Shown here in pieces: positions 12,801-27,800 of a DNA stretch of 64,000 nucleotides. The position numbers were made by a program, and so were the translations under genes. Under the pieces are notes generated by a model. It was not told the origin of the DNA and did not search any database. It saw nothing but the letters and a program-made list of their open reading frames with translations. Source of the stretch: Dromaius novaehollandiae (taxonomy: Eukaryota > Chordata > Aves > Casuariiformes > Dromaiidae); the NCBI RefSeq assembly GCF_036370855.1, contig NC_088102.1, forward strand, positions 65,791,601-65,855,600, given 5' to 3'. Every line of letters starts with the position of its first letter. Position 1 is the stretch's first letter.

Positions 12801-15800
12801 AAACCCAACGGAAAGGAATAAATTTCTGCTGTACAAGGTGATGCTTTGTATAGCTTAAAATAAGCCCGGCCATAGTGTGATTGCTTAGGCAGAGGTAACA
12901 TCCAGTGCACTTTCAAAAAGTTTCCATTCAGCCTTAGATGTTTTATTAGATTTCTGTTGTTGGCCAAGAGACAGGCCTCTCCTCACCTGAGGCACACAGG
13001 TTGGACTAGTTGTTAAGTCTTATCCCAGCGGTGACGGTAACATGAGGAAAAGTGGGTTGCGTGCAATGATGGAGTTTGCTATCAGCAGTGGGCTGAGATA
13101 TATCAAGATAAGCACATGGCCATTAATAAGGTATACTGTTGTCCAAAGCAAAGCCTCTCTGCCCCTCAGTCTGTGTGGACAGTTGAGATTTGGCATGAAA
13201 AACATCACGGATGTAAAACATCACTGTTAAATTTCTGATATGGCTTTAAAAGCTCATTTGAAAGGTGTGCATGTATGTACGTGCACCCATATGCATTTGA
13301 AAGGTGAGTGCTTATGCATCTGTGTGAATGGATGTTTCAGCTTTGCCTTGTTTGCACCAGGTAGGTGAAGACAGAGACAAGTGTCAGAAGGACTTTGAGC
13401 TTGCAAAAATTGGCCTAGAATTTAAAAAGAAGACAACTCTCCATTAGGTAGATTGATAACAAATAAAACTTCCTCTTTTTAAAAGTTTTTAGTTATAGCA
13501 AGTAAGAAAGAGTTATTGAGGGTAAGGTATTTGAGGGAAAAGCAAACCAGAAATGACTTGAAATTGTTCTCTTCCTCCTGCCCCCTCTTCCCCTTCTTTC
13601 TCTATCCTTCCCTTCTGCGGTGATTCACTTCCAATATGACCTTGCACAGCAATTTCAGCGTGGAATTAATTTATATTGCCAGCACATGCACACATGAAAA
13701 CCTGGATAAGGAATGAACATTGTGACAGACCCATGAGTATTGTAAGCCCTGGTGGACGCTGCAGTATTAAGGCCTTTAATGTTTTGCAGATGCACCTGCA
13801 GGAAAGAGTTTTCTTGCTCCTGCATTGACTTTCCCTTTTTCCATCACAGACAGGTGAATCATCTCAGACAGAAACCGTCTCAGAGGAGAACAAGAGCCTG
13901 ATGTGGATCCTGCTGAAGCAGCTGCGACCGGGCATGGACCTGTCCCGTGTGGTGCTGCCCACCTTCATCCTGGAGCCTCGCTCGTTCCTGAACAAACTCT
14001 CCGACTACTACTACCACGCGGATCTGCTTTCCCAGTAAGCAGTGCTCAGAGTGCACCTGGCTGGTGTACATCTCTTATTTGCACCAAAACATGCAACAGT
14101 GTGAGTCTGGCGCTGGCAGAGTGTGCTTGTACACTTGAAGGGCTCCTGAATAATACACAGTAATATGCAATAAATCAAGCCAGGCAGCAGCAGCCAGCGT
14201 GTGACCTTTTGAAGAGGGACTGCTGCCAATGAGGGGCGAAGAAGCAAGGAAAGCGGTTAAACTCTAGACAAAGCAGTCTTTCCACACATACAAATTGATG
14301 GGGATTCGGCTCGTTCCCACGAGCATCCTGTGGCAATGCTATGCCACCTCCTGGTGTACCTGGTGTACAGAGCCCTGGAGGACAGAGAGCAACTGTGGAA
14401 GAGTTGCTGAGTGCTTCTGTCCCAGAAAGCAATATAATTATATTGGCTGATAAATAAATAGGAAACATCTTCTAACACCATTGGTCAGATGCACCTTGAT
14501 GGGAGCACCAGAGCAGAAAATAGAAAACGTTATGCTTGTAAATAGGACCATCTTTCTCAGTGAGATAAGCTTGGTGTATTTTAAAGTCCATGTGTGCAGC
14601 ACAGGTTACTCATGTTTATGTCACTGCCTCTGGATTATTTTAGAATTATAAGGTATTTTCAAGCTCTCTTTGCCATATTTGTAACGTGAAGTTCAGGAAA
14701 TGATTCTTCTCAGTGCTGAGATCCGAGGAAACTTTGAGAGGTTTGAAGGTTTTGTTAAATAAACCTCTTTATGGTAGGCATGCTCCTTCTAAATGTGTTT
14801 TACAAGAATTTGTCTAGGTAGATTTTCTAATCTGATCAGGTCAGAAATACCAGGAATCCTACTGTTACGTTTACTTCCCATATCATCTTTGGGTTGGGAG
14901 GTTGGACCAGATGACCTTGAGTCCCTTCCAGCCTAAATTATTCTATGAAATCTTAGTGGGCTGAAAAAGGCCATGTAACACACCACCTTTGAAATTTTTT
15001 AACAAAGAAGGAAACAAAAAGAGAGAAAATGAGATCTGTCTTTGATTTAGAAGAATAAGTATTATTTTTTTTATGAACCACATTGTACTGTTCACTGCAA
15101 CCAAGTGCTCGTGTGAGTGGCAGTCCCACATTAGCATACTTCAATGTATTTCCAATCAAACTTCATAAACCCCAGGATTTTTATTAGGCTTTTCGCAGCA
15201 GTGCAGGGCAAGGAGTGTCACTTCTTAAGAGTTTATGTATGTGTTGCATGAGGTACATCACTAAAAATCCAATTTTTGCTGGCAGACACCTTTTTCACTG
15301 TCAGCAGCCCAAACGTTAATTTCAGTTTTGTACTGGTGGAAGACTTTTGAAATTAATGTCATTATACTGGTATAAAATGAATGTGACGTTTGAGTGGCAT
15401 AAAGGGCATGCAAGTAAACATTTTCTGTCCTGTCCTACAGGGCTGTCCTTGAAGAAGATCCATACAGTCGAATGAAGCAAGTTTTGAGGTGGTATTTGTC
15501 AGGCTTCTATAAGAAGCCAAAGGTAAGAGGATGCATAAGTTTGGCATGTAATGGACATTGAAATGTTCTGCTATGGTTGTGTATGTCCTTATTGCCTTTC
15601 CTTTGACCGTTTACCTCTTCTGTTGTTCTGAAGATTTTGCCAGTTACTTTTAAAACTGAAGTCGTGTTTGATATCAGGGTGGAATTAAAGCAGACAGCGG
15701 CAGTTTTCATGTGTAAAATAGTGTTGGTTGACTCTGAGCTTTGCATTGGACAGCTGGGAGGCAGAACTAGTCATCAGCAGGTATTTTTTCCTTGGATGCA

Positions 15801-18800
15801 AGATTTTTATCTTGGTTGAAAGTGGGTCTCTTCTTTCTCTTTTCAGAGCTGTTAGTACCATAGTGCCACATTTCTACATCAGTATGTACCTGCTGCCTAT
15901 AGTCACAGAAATAATAAAGCTTGGGCATCTTTAAGGCTTTGCTCAGGCAATATCAAAGATTAAGGTGGCAGGAAAAGCAGACGGATCCATGGCTCACATG
16001 AAGAGGTCAGAGCACGAGGATGTACATAACCAGTTCTTGGGTTTGATTGTTGTGACTGACTTGTTTTAAAACATCAGGGAGAAAATTCTTACATTGTTTT
16101 GTGACTACCAGTGTAAAGTTGGATTGCAAATCTTTGTTTGTAGCAGTTTTTGGTTGCTTTGTTTTTCAGGGAATAAAAAAGCCATACAATCCTATTCTGG
16201 GAGAGACATTTCGCTGCTGTTGGTTTCACCCTCAGACAAACAGTCACACGTTCTACATAGCAGAACAGGTAAGTCGCTTGATTTGGATGCCCAGGTATTA
16301 CAAGGAGCACCTCTGCATAGAACCACTTTCCCCACCTCATCCTGGGAGAGCAGATTTGTGTAGCCATTCGGAGTGGGACATGGAACAAAGTAGCTGCTGG
16401 GTTTTTTTGTTCTTTAGATTTACACAGATTACTGATAGCTTTGGCAGGGGCTCAAGACTGGAAATGCAAGTCCTCTGTATATAACATTGATTTATTAGCC
16501 TCTTCAATGAAGACTGTTTCCCTGGAATACTATTGTCTACTTTTTATTAATAAAACACTTCTGTGGTTTGTGTTCCCTCTGTCAGAAAGGGTATAGACCA
16601 CCTAACCAAGTTATTATTAAACCTGCCATCCTGAAGGCTTATCTCCATATATTTGGGGATAAAAGAAGGGCGGAACTCACAAGTAAACCGGCCTGGCAAA
16701 ATTTAGTTTGAGATTGGCGTAGTTAACAAAGGGATCTGGGGACCATGTGGACTTCGGTACATGGACTCCCTGTTTTACTTTACTTTTTTTTTCCTATTGA
16801 ATCAAAGATTTTTTCTTTTTATTTTATTTCAGCTGCTGCATCCCTTTTGTGGAGGTTATTCAGATGGTGTCAAAAAAAATTCTGCCATGAGCTGCACTGT
16901 CATTTATCGCCTTGAAAATCTGACAGTGTATGTGTAGGCCTAAAGTGACCTCAGATATGTAAGGGCAAGAAAATGTGGCGTGGGGGAAAAGGGTTAAGCA
17001 GAGCTTCTGTCGCTCATGTACAGTGATCCCTCCTTTAACACTGAGGCTAGTGGTTTGAATGGGGCTTATAGAGGACCTTATTCAGTCATATGGCCTCCAT
17101 CTTGTGCTTTCCCTAGAGCCGCTGCTTGAAGCTGTGCGTGCATCCGTCACTCTGCTTAGACCGTATAGACTGCCATTGATGATGTATGGCTGTTTTTCAT
17201 CTAGGTCTCCCACCACCCGCCAGTGTCAGCCTTCCACGTCAGCAATAGGAAGGACGGGTTCTGCATCACCGGCAGCATTCTGGCGAGGTCCAAGTTTTAT
17301 GGTAAGTATGAGGCCTAGACGTCTTCCAGGTGACAACTGTGGCAATGGTTTTGTTGTGTTTTTCGACTGCTCCTGACCTCACTGAGGATTCAGAGCAAAG
17401 AAATGCTTAGAGCATCTACCGTCAGGAAACACTAACTCCTTGTCTGGGCTTTCCTAGCTCTCCTTCACATTTCTACCATCTCAATGTGAGATCATACTGA
17501 CATTTATAGAAAAAATTTTCCAGGTAGAAATCTTGAGGGCATTGAAAACCTGGTTTTCAGAAAGCAAAGGTTCGTGTGGATTTGTGGACACTTGTTTGTC
17601 ACCCTACTTTGCATGTGCTCACAAATCAGGCATTTTATAGAGGTCTGATCATCCAGCTGACTCGTGCTCTGTATAAATGCGACTGTTTGATTTTTTGAGC
17701 TCTCAGACTTCAAGGAATTGAACCCTAGAGCTTCAGAATGTCCTCAAATCTATTAATCTCAATGTCCTCCAGAATGACAGCACAGCTGCAGGCTCTGAAA
17801 CAATGTTGTTACTTAAAATAGTGGTTTTTGTTAAGACAAATACTTCTCAGGTAGGAGTATTTGCTGAAACACTTGTAAAGAGTCATTGCTATCCTTCTGG
17901 CAGTTCGATGTGTTGTTATTTGGGATCATACGCAGTTAGAGAAGTTGTGAGAGCACAAGAAGGATCTGGAAAACTTCTAAAGCATTGGAAATGCTCTCTT
18001 CATCCCATGAATGGCTCATCTCATCTACTGCCCTTTCTGTGACGGGCTAGACACCAGAGCAAAATATGAGTCCTACTGCACAGACTTTATTAGAACTGCT
18101 GCCTCCAAGAGTAAATGATTTGCTCTGTGCTGAATTCTTAGCATTTCCTCTCTCTTCTGTCATTAGAGACCTACATTTGAATGTGTTTTTCTAAAGTAGG
18201 ATAAGATGAGTGGCTGTGTGTAACATGGGGTTTTTTTGATATATATGAATTTGTTCTTTTAAATTCTAGGTAACTCACTTTCTGCATTGTTGGATGGGAA
18301 AGCAAAGCTTATGTTTCTAAACAGAGGTGAAGATTACATCATTACTATGCCATATGCTCACTGTAAAGGTAAGTTACGACTATTCACATAGGATGCCAGA
18401 AGCAAATAGAAAGAATAATGTGGTATCTTACTAATTTTGCGCTGGCTCTCTTCTTACTTCTCAAACGCCATGCACTGCAGATCCTGGTAATTCTGGGAAG
18501 CAACTGCTCCATGCCTGAGTCGTAGGGCACAGTAGGGGACTGGAAATTCTCACTGAAATCTTCCTGATTTGCCTGTGCAGAGCTGAGGACAGAATTAGGA
18601 AGTTAATTTTAACACTATGTAGAAACTAGAAAATACTCCATATATGTACTGCAGTTAAAGTGAAGATGGAAAGAATAAAAGTTCCTTTCTGAGCCTCTGA
18701 GGTTATAAAGTTGTTTTAATGTTAACATAGAAATTGTTTAATATGTTTTCTGATTTTCTGAGAATAAAGGATTAAAAAATCCTGATTTCTCTTCTGATTT

Positions 18801-21800
18801 TTCTGTTAATCTAACTGTGATACTCCTCAGTGAATCAGCTGCCTCAGTGAGATTGATACTTAATATTGTGTGCAAGTACAGGATTGGCTTTGCTCTGAAC
18901 ATGCACTGAAGCCTGGGGATGGCTGCTGATTCACTGCTGTCACTCTGCATTTCTCCTTAGCAAGCTAAGCCTAGGCGGTATTTGAACTGCAGTTGTAAAA
19001 TCACTCCTGCAGCAGTTCAGTCCAGTTTTGGCTATTAATATTTTTTCATTTTGGCATGTTGACGTGTAAGCTAATCTTTATGAAGTTTAGCTATCTGAAA
19101 ACAGTAGTTTCCATAAATCATGCCTTCTGTGAACTATTCATATGCATAAATCTTTCGGTTGACTTTTCTTTTCTGCAAATGATCTTTTCAGAAAATGACA
19201 AGTATGTGTAAAAAGGAGTCTCCCCCATGATTGCTAGTCCCCCTATTTCTGCCAGAAGAAAATGTACTGGGTCTCATCACAGCTGCATTCTGCCCTATGG
19301 GAGAAGCAGCTGGGTCTGTTCACAAACGAGCATAAATGAAGTTGCTGGATGCAACTTCAGTTATTTTTCCTTTCCCACCGTCAGCATGCCGCAGATGCAC
19401 TCTCAGCAGCTGTCAAGCCTTTCCCTAGGTGGGGTGAAGAGTGGAGAAGGTGGACTTGGGAGAGGATTCTTCATGCCTAGGCTAAACAGCCATTTCGTAG
19501 AAACTTTGGCCTCTGTCTTTTCAAAATTTTAAGCTAAGTTATGAATTTTATGGCATGTCAGTGAAAGCCAGTCTGAGTTCAGAAAGCAGGTGGCTACCGT
19601 TGGGGACCCTTAATTCTCTTTTTTTCCCCTTTCAGGAATTTTATACGGTACAATGACAATGGAGCTTGGAGGGAAAGTTACCATCGACTGTGAGAAAACT
19701 AACCACAGGGCAGAACTGGAATTCAAGCTAAAGGTAGGAGACATCTTTGATGTAGCTCCCCTATAGCTGGCCCATACGTACCCTTACCTTGTGGGACTAT
19801 ATGATGAGCCTTGTGTTTCTCAAGGCTATGGGACATAGTCATTATGGTGGTGCAAGAGCCCATTTTCAGGCAGCTGATTTGGAGTGGCTGATGTGCTAAA
19901 GAGCTGCACCATCATTGCCTCAGGCTAACTGGTTCATGCAGCAGTTCCCTCCCCTAGATAGCCTGGGCAATGCAAATTTATAGTATGCAGATAAAATGGA
20001 GGCACCTTTAGACATTCTTAAAGTTATGTGTGTTAAAACTTGGGAAAGAAAGTTGTGACCTGTAACTTTTCTTGGACAGTTGAATTGCTTTTTAAGAAGC
20101 CTCCATTTCTCTTCTGCTCCAACAAACAATTTCTTGCCTATTTGTAAATTGAAGCATGGAGAACTGAGAGCCTGCAGGGCTTTGTAGTTCTGGCCTCTAC
20201 TGACACGGTGTGAGGGATTGCTGGAGGTAGGGGAGACCTTTGCAAACCACTTTTTCAGGGGGGCAGTAATCATTTTTCTTTTATTTGCCTTCACAAAATG
20301 AACTGTTTCTCCGTATATACCTCCTTGACATTTGCATACACTTGTCTTTAAAGCCTGTTCTTCCCATAGACTTGACACACTGCATTGAGGCTAACAGAGT
20401 ATTTCCCTCACTTCAGTCAGTGTCATCTCAAAAACCTACAAGCACTTCAAAGCCTAAAATGCAGACCCTTCTTTTCTGGCTCAAAAACAAGTTGCTTAGT
20501 CCAAACAAGGCCCACAGAGGTCCCTGTAGCTTAGTTGCATGCTCTGCTCTGAGTGTTTCTTAGTCATCGTTTTCAGTAGATTTGTCAGCAATTAAAGGTA
20601 AACCCCATGATTTTGTTACTAATTTGGATGTGTAACAATTCTTGGCTGGACTGTGTATGTTAATTCTTAAGATTCTTGTGTTTTTTCTTCCAAAAGTGTG
20701 GCCAGAAATTTAGTTGCGTATTGTTTCTTTTTAAAAAAAGAGAAAAAGTTCCTCTGCACAGACTTACTAGAAAATAGTAGCTAGAATGTCTGAAGAAATA
20801 TTGCATGGTAGAAATGGAAAAGCTGGTCACTCTATCACTTCTATTTCCTGTGCTTGGCAGGCAGGAGATGAGGGAAATTTTCCATTGTTCTGAGAATCTT
20901 TTCTTTTCCTTGACTCTGGAAATACCCTTTTCTTTTTTTAATTGCTGCTGACGAGAGCACTTCACACTGGAGACCTGATCCAGATGCAGCCATCAGTAGT
21001 GCCATGCTGCTGTTGCTGTCCCATGAATAAGAAAAGTCACCAGATGCATTAGTGCTGCTCCCTGCCTTTGGACAGGGCTGCATGTATAGTTGTGTAAACT
21101 CAGATATGATTCTGGACAATGGAAAGGACTTGCCCACTGACATTTATCCTGAAGTCTAGCTGACAATAAATGTATTTGCAATGAAGGCAAGGCCTTGCAG
21201 TCCTGAATGTTAATGGACTTGAAGGCCTGTCTCTCTTTCTTCCCATGTCTTCTACAAGTGATTTTGGTATTGCAAACACAGAGGAGGGAACAATGGCAGG
21301 TAGTCAGAATCCATGCTAAAGTTCATCCTGCCTTTCCCCAGAAACAGTGCAGGTTGCAGTTTCCTTCTCTCCTACTGTGTCGCTGCCTTTGGCTCCCTTC
21401 CAGTTGTCACTAGGTGGATCATATTTTCTGGTTTTTTTCCTTCTCTGACAGCCCTTCTTCGGTGGCAGCACAAGCATTAATCAAATCTCTGGGAAGATTA
21501 AGTCAGGAGAAGAAGTGCTAGCAAGCCTCGACGGACACTGGGTAAGGACTGACGGTCGCAGTTGCTGCCATGTGACAGTGGTGGCGTTTATGCCACTGTG
21601 GTCTTATCCACCTTGAGTGCAATAGCTTGAACATTGCAGCTGCCTGGGCCTAAACTGGAAGTGGTGGGGAGCGTTTCCATTGCAGCTGGTGGCTCTGTAT
21701 TGAGGGTCCTGGGCTTACAGCAGGCTGAGATGGCAGTAGACAGCCAAGGGCAGGTTGTTCACCTTAAAGTGACTGTGAAAACCAGGACACTTTCTTCTGT

Positions 21801-24800
21801 CTTGTTGTGTCCAATACTTAACTGTCCCCAGCTACCAGGGTATCAGGGAAGACCTTCACGGGTCTTTAATTCATTATTTTCACAGCAGACTCATGTGGTA
21901 GAAGATTATTATTCCTCTGCTCTTGAGGTGAAGAACTGAGATGCAGATGCAGTGAGGGTATATCGGTATGGACAGCTCACAATAGTCACCAGGCCTGACA
22001 ACGCCTTTGCACGCCTGGCAGCCACACATAAAGAGCTCAAAGGCACCATAAGCCAAAGCCTGGCAGAAATTAAGTTGCGTGGTGAAGGACGTAGCCTAGA
22101 GCTGTGGTTGGGAGCTCCTGGTAATTGGGCTGGAGACTTAGGTATTTATCTCATCTACATTTAGGCATCTACGTCTTCGTTATTGTTGACCTTTGCTCCC
22201 TTTCAGCCCTTGGAAATTGTCACTTCTGCAGCAAGATTTGTCTCATCTTAAAGTAGGTATTTAAAGTAGATCAGGTGAAACGTGCCTGGATAAAACCTTG
22301 TAGTGAGGTCCCAACTACAACGTAGCCCTTGAGGGAGCAGTCTGCTAGAAGCACAGCTGAGCTTCTTCCGCCAGGCATTTTCTTCTTTTTATGTAAAAGC
22401 TAATGGCCATTTTGAAACTAGGGAAATTTGCGCTTTCCAGATGTATGAGAAGATATTTGCTTCCTGTGCCTGGGAAGCTTTTCCGTTCCAATCTCCCTTT
22501 CCTGCCGGATGCGCTGGGGCAGCTGTGGGTTGTGCTGGGCTGCAGATCACATTGTCAGTGTCAGTCCTGGGAATGCTGCCCACAGGAGCATGTGCTCGAG
22601 TCACTCCCCCCGGGTGCTGTGCTAACATGGTTGCATGCCTCTCAGCCTTCTGCGTTTGGGCTTTATCAGCCTGAAAATCATTTTTTCCTCCCTGGCTCTT
22701 TATGCTGGTTGTTTGTGGTGTGCAAAATTAGAATGATGTATAAAAGAAGTTAAATGGCTTTGAAAGGGTGGCTCTGCAAGCCACCACTTGGGACTGCATG
22801 CGGTGAATGGTGCAGCAGCTGGGTGGTGGTGGGAGTGTTGTTTGCCAACGTTGCCAGTGTTGTTTGTTGACCTGAAAAGCCACCCAAATAAAGAAGAGAA
22901 AGCAGATCCCAGTGCTCCTCAGCCCCAGGATCAAAGCAGCCCTTGAGGACTTTTACACCTGCCTCTTAGAGATGCCCATAGCGGTTTTGGATAGTGCCCC
23001 CTACATCCAACATCAGTAGCGGGGGGCTCTTGGGGTCTGAGCTCCTGCCCTGGACCTGGCACCTGGGACATGTCAGAGGAGGTCCTGAGAGGGGCTTTGG
23101 GAAGGGGCGAGGGCCTCTCGGGGCTGATGGGGTTTAAGAGCTGAAAACACGGGAAATGGACTTTGAAAGAGAGCACGTTGAGGCAGAAGGGGTATTCAAG
23201 GGGGAATGGGGACATGCATCAGGGACTGCGGCAAGGGAAGAAATGGAACTGAGGTGCAAGGCAATGAGGCAGTGATGGGCAAGGCAAATATCTGTGCCCT
23301 AAAAATGGCATGGATGATGCTCAGGCCACATCCAGGCAACCGGATCCAGGCAACTAGTCTGAAAAAATAATATGAAAGAGTAGCTCTGCTTTCCAGAAAG
23401 GATGGTATTTTGGTAGTCTCTGCAAAGATTTCAGTAGGGAAGAGAAGATGGAATGGAAAAGACCTTGGGATCTTGTTTACGTATGTATGCTGGGGAGTAC
23501 CTGGGAGGAATACCGTGGGAAGGAGAGCGTATTAAGGCACCTATAAATATGCTTTTGTGGGCACAAACTCTTGACTAATAAGAGGAACCTGGTCCCTTTC
23601 TAAAGCTTGGCCAGTGTTTCAGGGAATGCTTCTGTCATTTTAGAAACTCTCAGGAAATGTTCAATGAGACTTGATGGAAGGGGAGAAGAAAACAGCCCTC
23701 TGACCAAGTCCTACCCATCACCATCAGCTTACAGAAAGTTTCCAGTTGCTGGAGTTAGTTTCTGACTGTCACTAACCTTTTTGCTTAATTTTCCTTCTCA
23801 GGATGGGGAAGTGCACATAAATGAGCTGAAAAGCGGAAACACGGAAATGTTCTGGAACCCGACGAGTGAGGTGCGAAGGCAGAGGTTGAAGCGCCACATT
23901 GTGCTGTTTGAGGAGCAGACAGACTTCGAGTCGGAGAGGTATGGAGCCCTGCAGACATCTCACTGCTGCTTCCCCCCATGGGGACCAAGCAGGACTGTGT
24001 GGGCTCTGATTTCCCAGCACATTCCTGGAAAGGCAGTGACCTTGCTTTGCCTGCACATATTACCCAGCCATTGACCTGTTTTGCTCCAATATATTAATTC
24101 TGGGGTATTTCCATGAAGGGTTTTTCTGAAATAACCAGGTAGCTGGGTTGAGAAATGGTGGAGGCTACTTTATATCTGCTAAAATAACAACTCTCCCTGG
24201 ACCCCAGAGAACATGAGTAGACTCTCCTTCGACTCTAAGAACTTTTTATGAAAGGGTAAAATGTTGATCTGAAGTTGGATGTCATGCTGCGATGTATTGT
24301 TTCAACTGCAGGCTCTTAAATTAGAGGCAGAAATTACGTGGAAAGTTTTGGCTTGAGCAGAGCAGTAGTTTGAACCACATTACAGGATTTTGTGAGGGAA
24401 CATACTTAAACAGATGTTTAAGCCTTCCTCATAACCTCAGCTGATATTTCCAATACAGTGTGCACTGCATTTCTTAGGTTAATCCAGATTCACCTAAGAA
24501 TATAGTCATGGTGCATGGTTTAAGGAATGGAAGGAAGGACTCCATGGCACAAGAGATTGCAGAGTACCCCTGAACTAGTGCCAGAGGAGCCACTGCTTGG
24601 AGAAGAACAGCTGGAGCAATGTCATGTGGCACTGCATTCAAACCAACCAGTCCTGCCATCTCACCAACATGGTTATCCAACACCAGCTAATATCCCAAGC
24701 CAGTATGTGCAGCATGCTGCCTGGCTCTGCATTATTTGGGCCGCTTGCCTGTGGACATCTAACATTGGTGTTGCCACATATCACGCTGAGCTGACCAAAA

Positions 24801-27800
24801 ATACACCTGAGCATTGAGTGCCCTCTGGACAGCAGTGGACATTAAGGGCAATAAAGTCTGTGTACCATCTGTCTGTGTACCTTACACTTGTGCAATGCTA
24901 TGTTTGTCACAAGATCAGAGCAGACTGGAGCACATTTCTTCTATTAATCTTCTGAAGAAGACTCTTTTAAAAGAAAGGAGAAATATCAGCCTTGGGGATA
25001 AAGAATTTCCATTTCTCTATTTACCAGGGTACTGCCAGAGCAGACTCCCTTTGCTCTGTCAGAGATTAGTAGTGACACATGCATGCACGTGAAGGAGGCA
25101 AAAGGAAAAATGTTCAAGATCCATAATAGACATGCCACCCAGCTTCGTTATTATGCTGGCAGTTGCATGAATAAATTACCATCTAATCCAGGTTATGTGC
25201 TGCCTGAATTGCTTAGTCCTCTCTGCAGTGCTGAAAATCACCTGTTTACACATACACTTGATGGTCTTCAAAGCTCATGCCATTTTGCAGCTCACTATGG
25301 AGGATCTCAGTGTGTGGCACATGCAGCTCTTGATGGAGTCGTCTGTGCTCGTCATGCAATTTCATGTTTTCCCCTGTCCCTCTGTGTTCCCAGAATTAGA
25401 GGAATGGCTCTTTACGCCACTGCATTATTTTCTCAGGCTGTTATTTTGGGTATTTTGTAAGGTCCGAAGCTCCTCCTCCACCTCCGCCACTTTGAGTTGA
25501 GTTTCCTTCCTTTGTTTCTGGAAGAAAAGATTCATTCACAGGAAAACGGGGAAAGTGACGTGTTGACTAGGACAGGAAAATGTTCCTCTGCCTTCAGTTA
25601 ATTATCTAAGAAGCCGCTCTTTTAGAAGTGTTGAGTTAACTTTGAAATCATCGGTATCCCTTTTAAATTAAGAGCTCCACAGCAAGCTCTGAATTAAATG
25701 CAGTAATGCATCCATCTACTAAATGGAGAACTGGTGTTTTGTAGAGCTGGGAATACTGGGACAGCCTGGATTGCTGATGCCTATTCTAATTCCTAGACCA
25801 TCTGGTAATGTTTTGGAATGGCTAACTCCTAATCTCAAAAGTATTTCCAGTCTGGATGGAAGATTAGGGTGCTCTGATTAGAGGAGCTGTAGAGAAGACC
25901 ATCCCATTTTGGTCTGTATGGCTATAGTGAAAAGGAGGTAATGATTTTCTCTCATAAGGCAGATCCTCTTCTCAAGGCAGAGGCTCAGTGAGACATTGTA
26001 TGACAAATTAGTTACCTTCTTGCACCAGAAAACAAGTGTGAGTGAAAACCTCTGTACATGCTTGCAGCTTGTGAGCACAAATGCACATCCAGTTATTGCA
26101 GACTGAATCAGCTTCCTACTGGTTACTAATTGTGTATGGTAATAAAACATAGCATGTGCAGCTGCAAGCCTTGCACACAAATTCATCTAGCAAGGCTTGT
26201 AAACTTTGAATGTAAAGGCTGTGTTTCAGGGATAAAGATTAACACAAAAGCTCCTGAACATATATGATTGGAGGGACCAGGAAGATAACATATTCTCCAT
26301 TATACATCCATCACCTCTAAAGAGGCCACTGGCTTCAGTAAACTGAGCAAAACTATCTTATAACTCACACAGACAGCACTGGAGATTTTAATGAATATTG
26401 TAGGTGATGTTATCTAATGGAAAGTTTGCCTGTTCTTCGGTAGATCACTACACATAGCATTCATCTTTGCCATTCTCATAATATTGCTTTAATTTACAAG
26501 TCAAAACTGAGGCTGACTAATCCTGTTACAGTTCCTCTAGAGTATCAGGAGATCAGAAAAGCATTTGCTAAGGTTCCAGCTGGCAAAATACATTGCCATT
26601 TTACGGCAGTTTTACTTGCTTCCCTGTTTATTTCTAGGCTTTGGCAGCATGTAACTAGTGCAATAAACAAAGGCGACCAACACAAGGCAACACAGGAAAA
26701 ATTTGTGCTGGAAGAGGAGCAGAGAAATGCCGCACGGGAGCGGAAGGAGAATGGCACAGAGTGGAAACCGCTGCTCTTCCAGCACGATGCCGCGACTAAC
26801 GAATGGCGCTACAAATACGAGGAGTGAGTGGCGGGTCGTGGGTTAGGAGCACACCTCGCTGCTCGAGTCCCCGCTGATGCAAGCAAGGTTGCAGGCACAG
26901 CCTACACCCACTGTGCTCTCAGTCCTGCTGGTCCTGCCATTCCCCAAACTGTGCCCAGGGTTTGCTCTTTCTGAGCTCCAGGGCATTACTAGAACATCTA
27001 TTGCTGATAAAAAATTGGGAATTGCTGGAAATGGAGACTTGGCGATGGAAAATCTGCTGTGCTGTTGGTACAAATCCATATTGCTGCCATCAAGTGACAA
27101 AACAGAACTGACAATTGTGGTCTCCCCTGGCATTAAGAGTGAAGCCTCTGGAGACCGAATCATCCTCACTTGTTGGTGGGAGCCGTGTATGCAGGGAAGT
27201 GTCTGTTACACCACATGGTGCATCTGCTGAAACTCTTGTTACGGGTAGGGGGGAATGTTCACCTGGTGCATCTGGAGTTGGTGCACTGCTCTTCACACAT
27301 CTGGGGGAATTCTTGTTTTTCTGATTCTTTCCTTTGTTTTCCAAAGTTTAAGACCTTGGGATCCTTTGAATGACATTGCCCAATTTGAGAAGAACGGGAT
27401 ACTTCAGACCATGGAGAGACACTTATCCACAAGGATGTCAAACCACAAAATGACATGCATAAACAATCAAGTTACACGACACAAGGTAAAAAGCCTCTTT
27501 TGGGGAGTAGAATATCCTTTGCAATTGATTAGACAGCCCTTTTCTGCAGCATTTTTATGCAATGACAGCATAGGCTGAAAGGTTTGTTTTGGGGAGATAT
27601 AACTAACATTTCCACAGCTGCAATATTATGCCATAATTAAATAGAAATCATAATTCTTTTTTGATATGTCCTGTCTTTTTTAGTATTTTTCTTCCCATCC
27701 TGTGTTAGTGACACTGACACTGGGTTCTGAATATGGCTGAGCTGAAGCGTTCAGTGTTTCCAAAGTAGTAAGATGTGAGCAAGGTGTTGGAGTACAAAAC

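Noticed and set aside
16833-16938. Exon-like stretch after a good acceptor (TTTTATTTCAG) in OSBPL5, in phase with the EQ exon, ending in TAG
   Set aside because: It would cut the protein before HHPP. No polyA signal close by and no homology. Treated as a cryptic acceptor.
19920-20378. 152-residue - strand ORF inside an OSBPL5 intron
   Set aside because: No domain, no splice or promoter support, codon use not protein-like.
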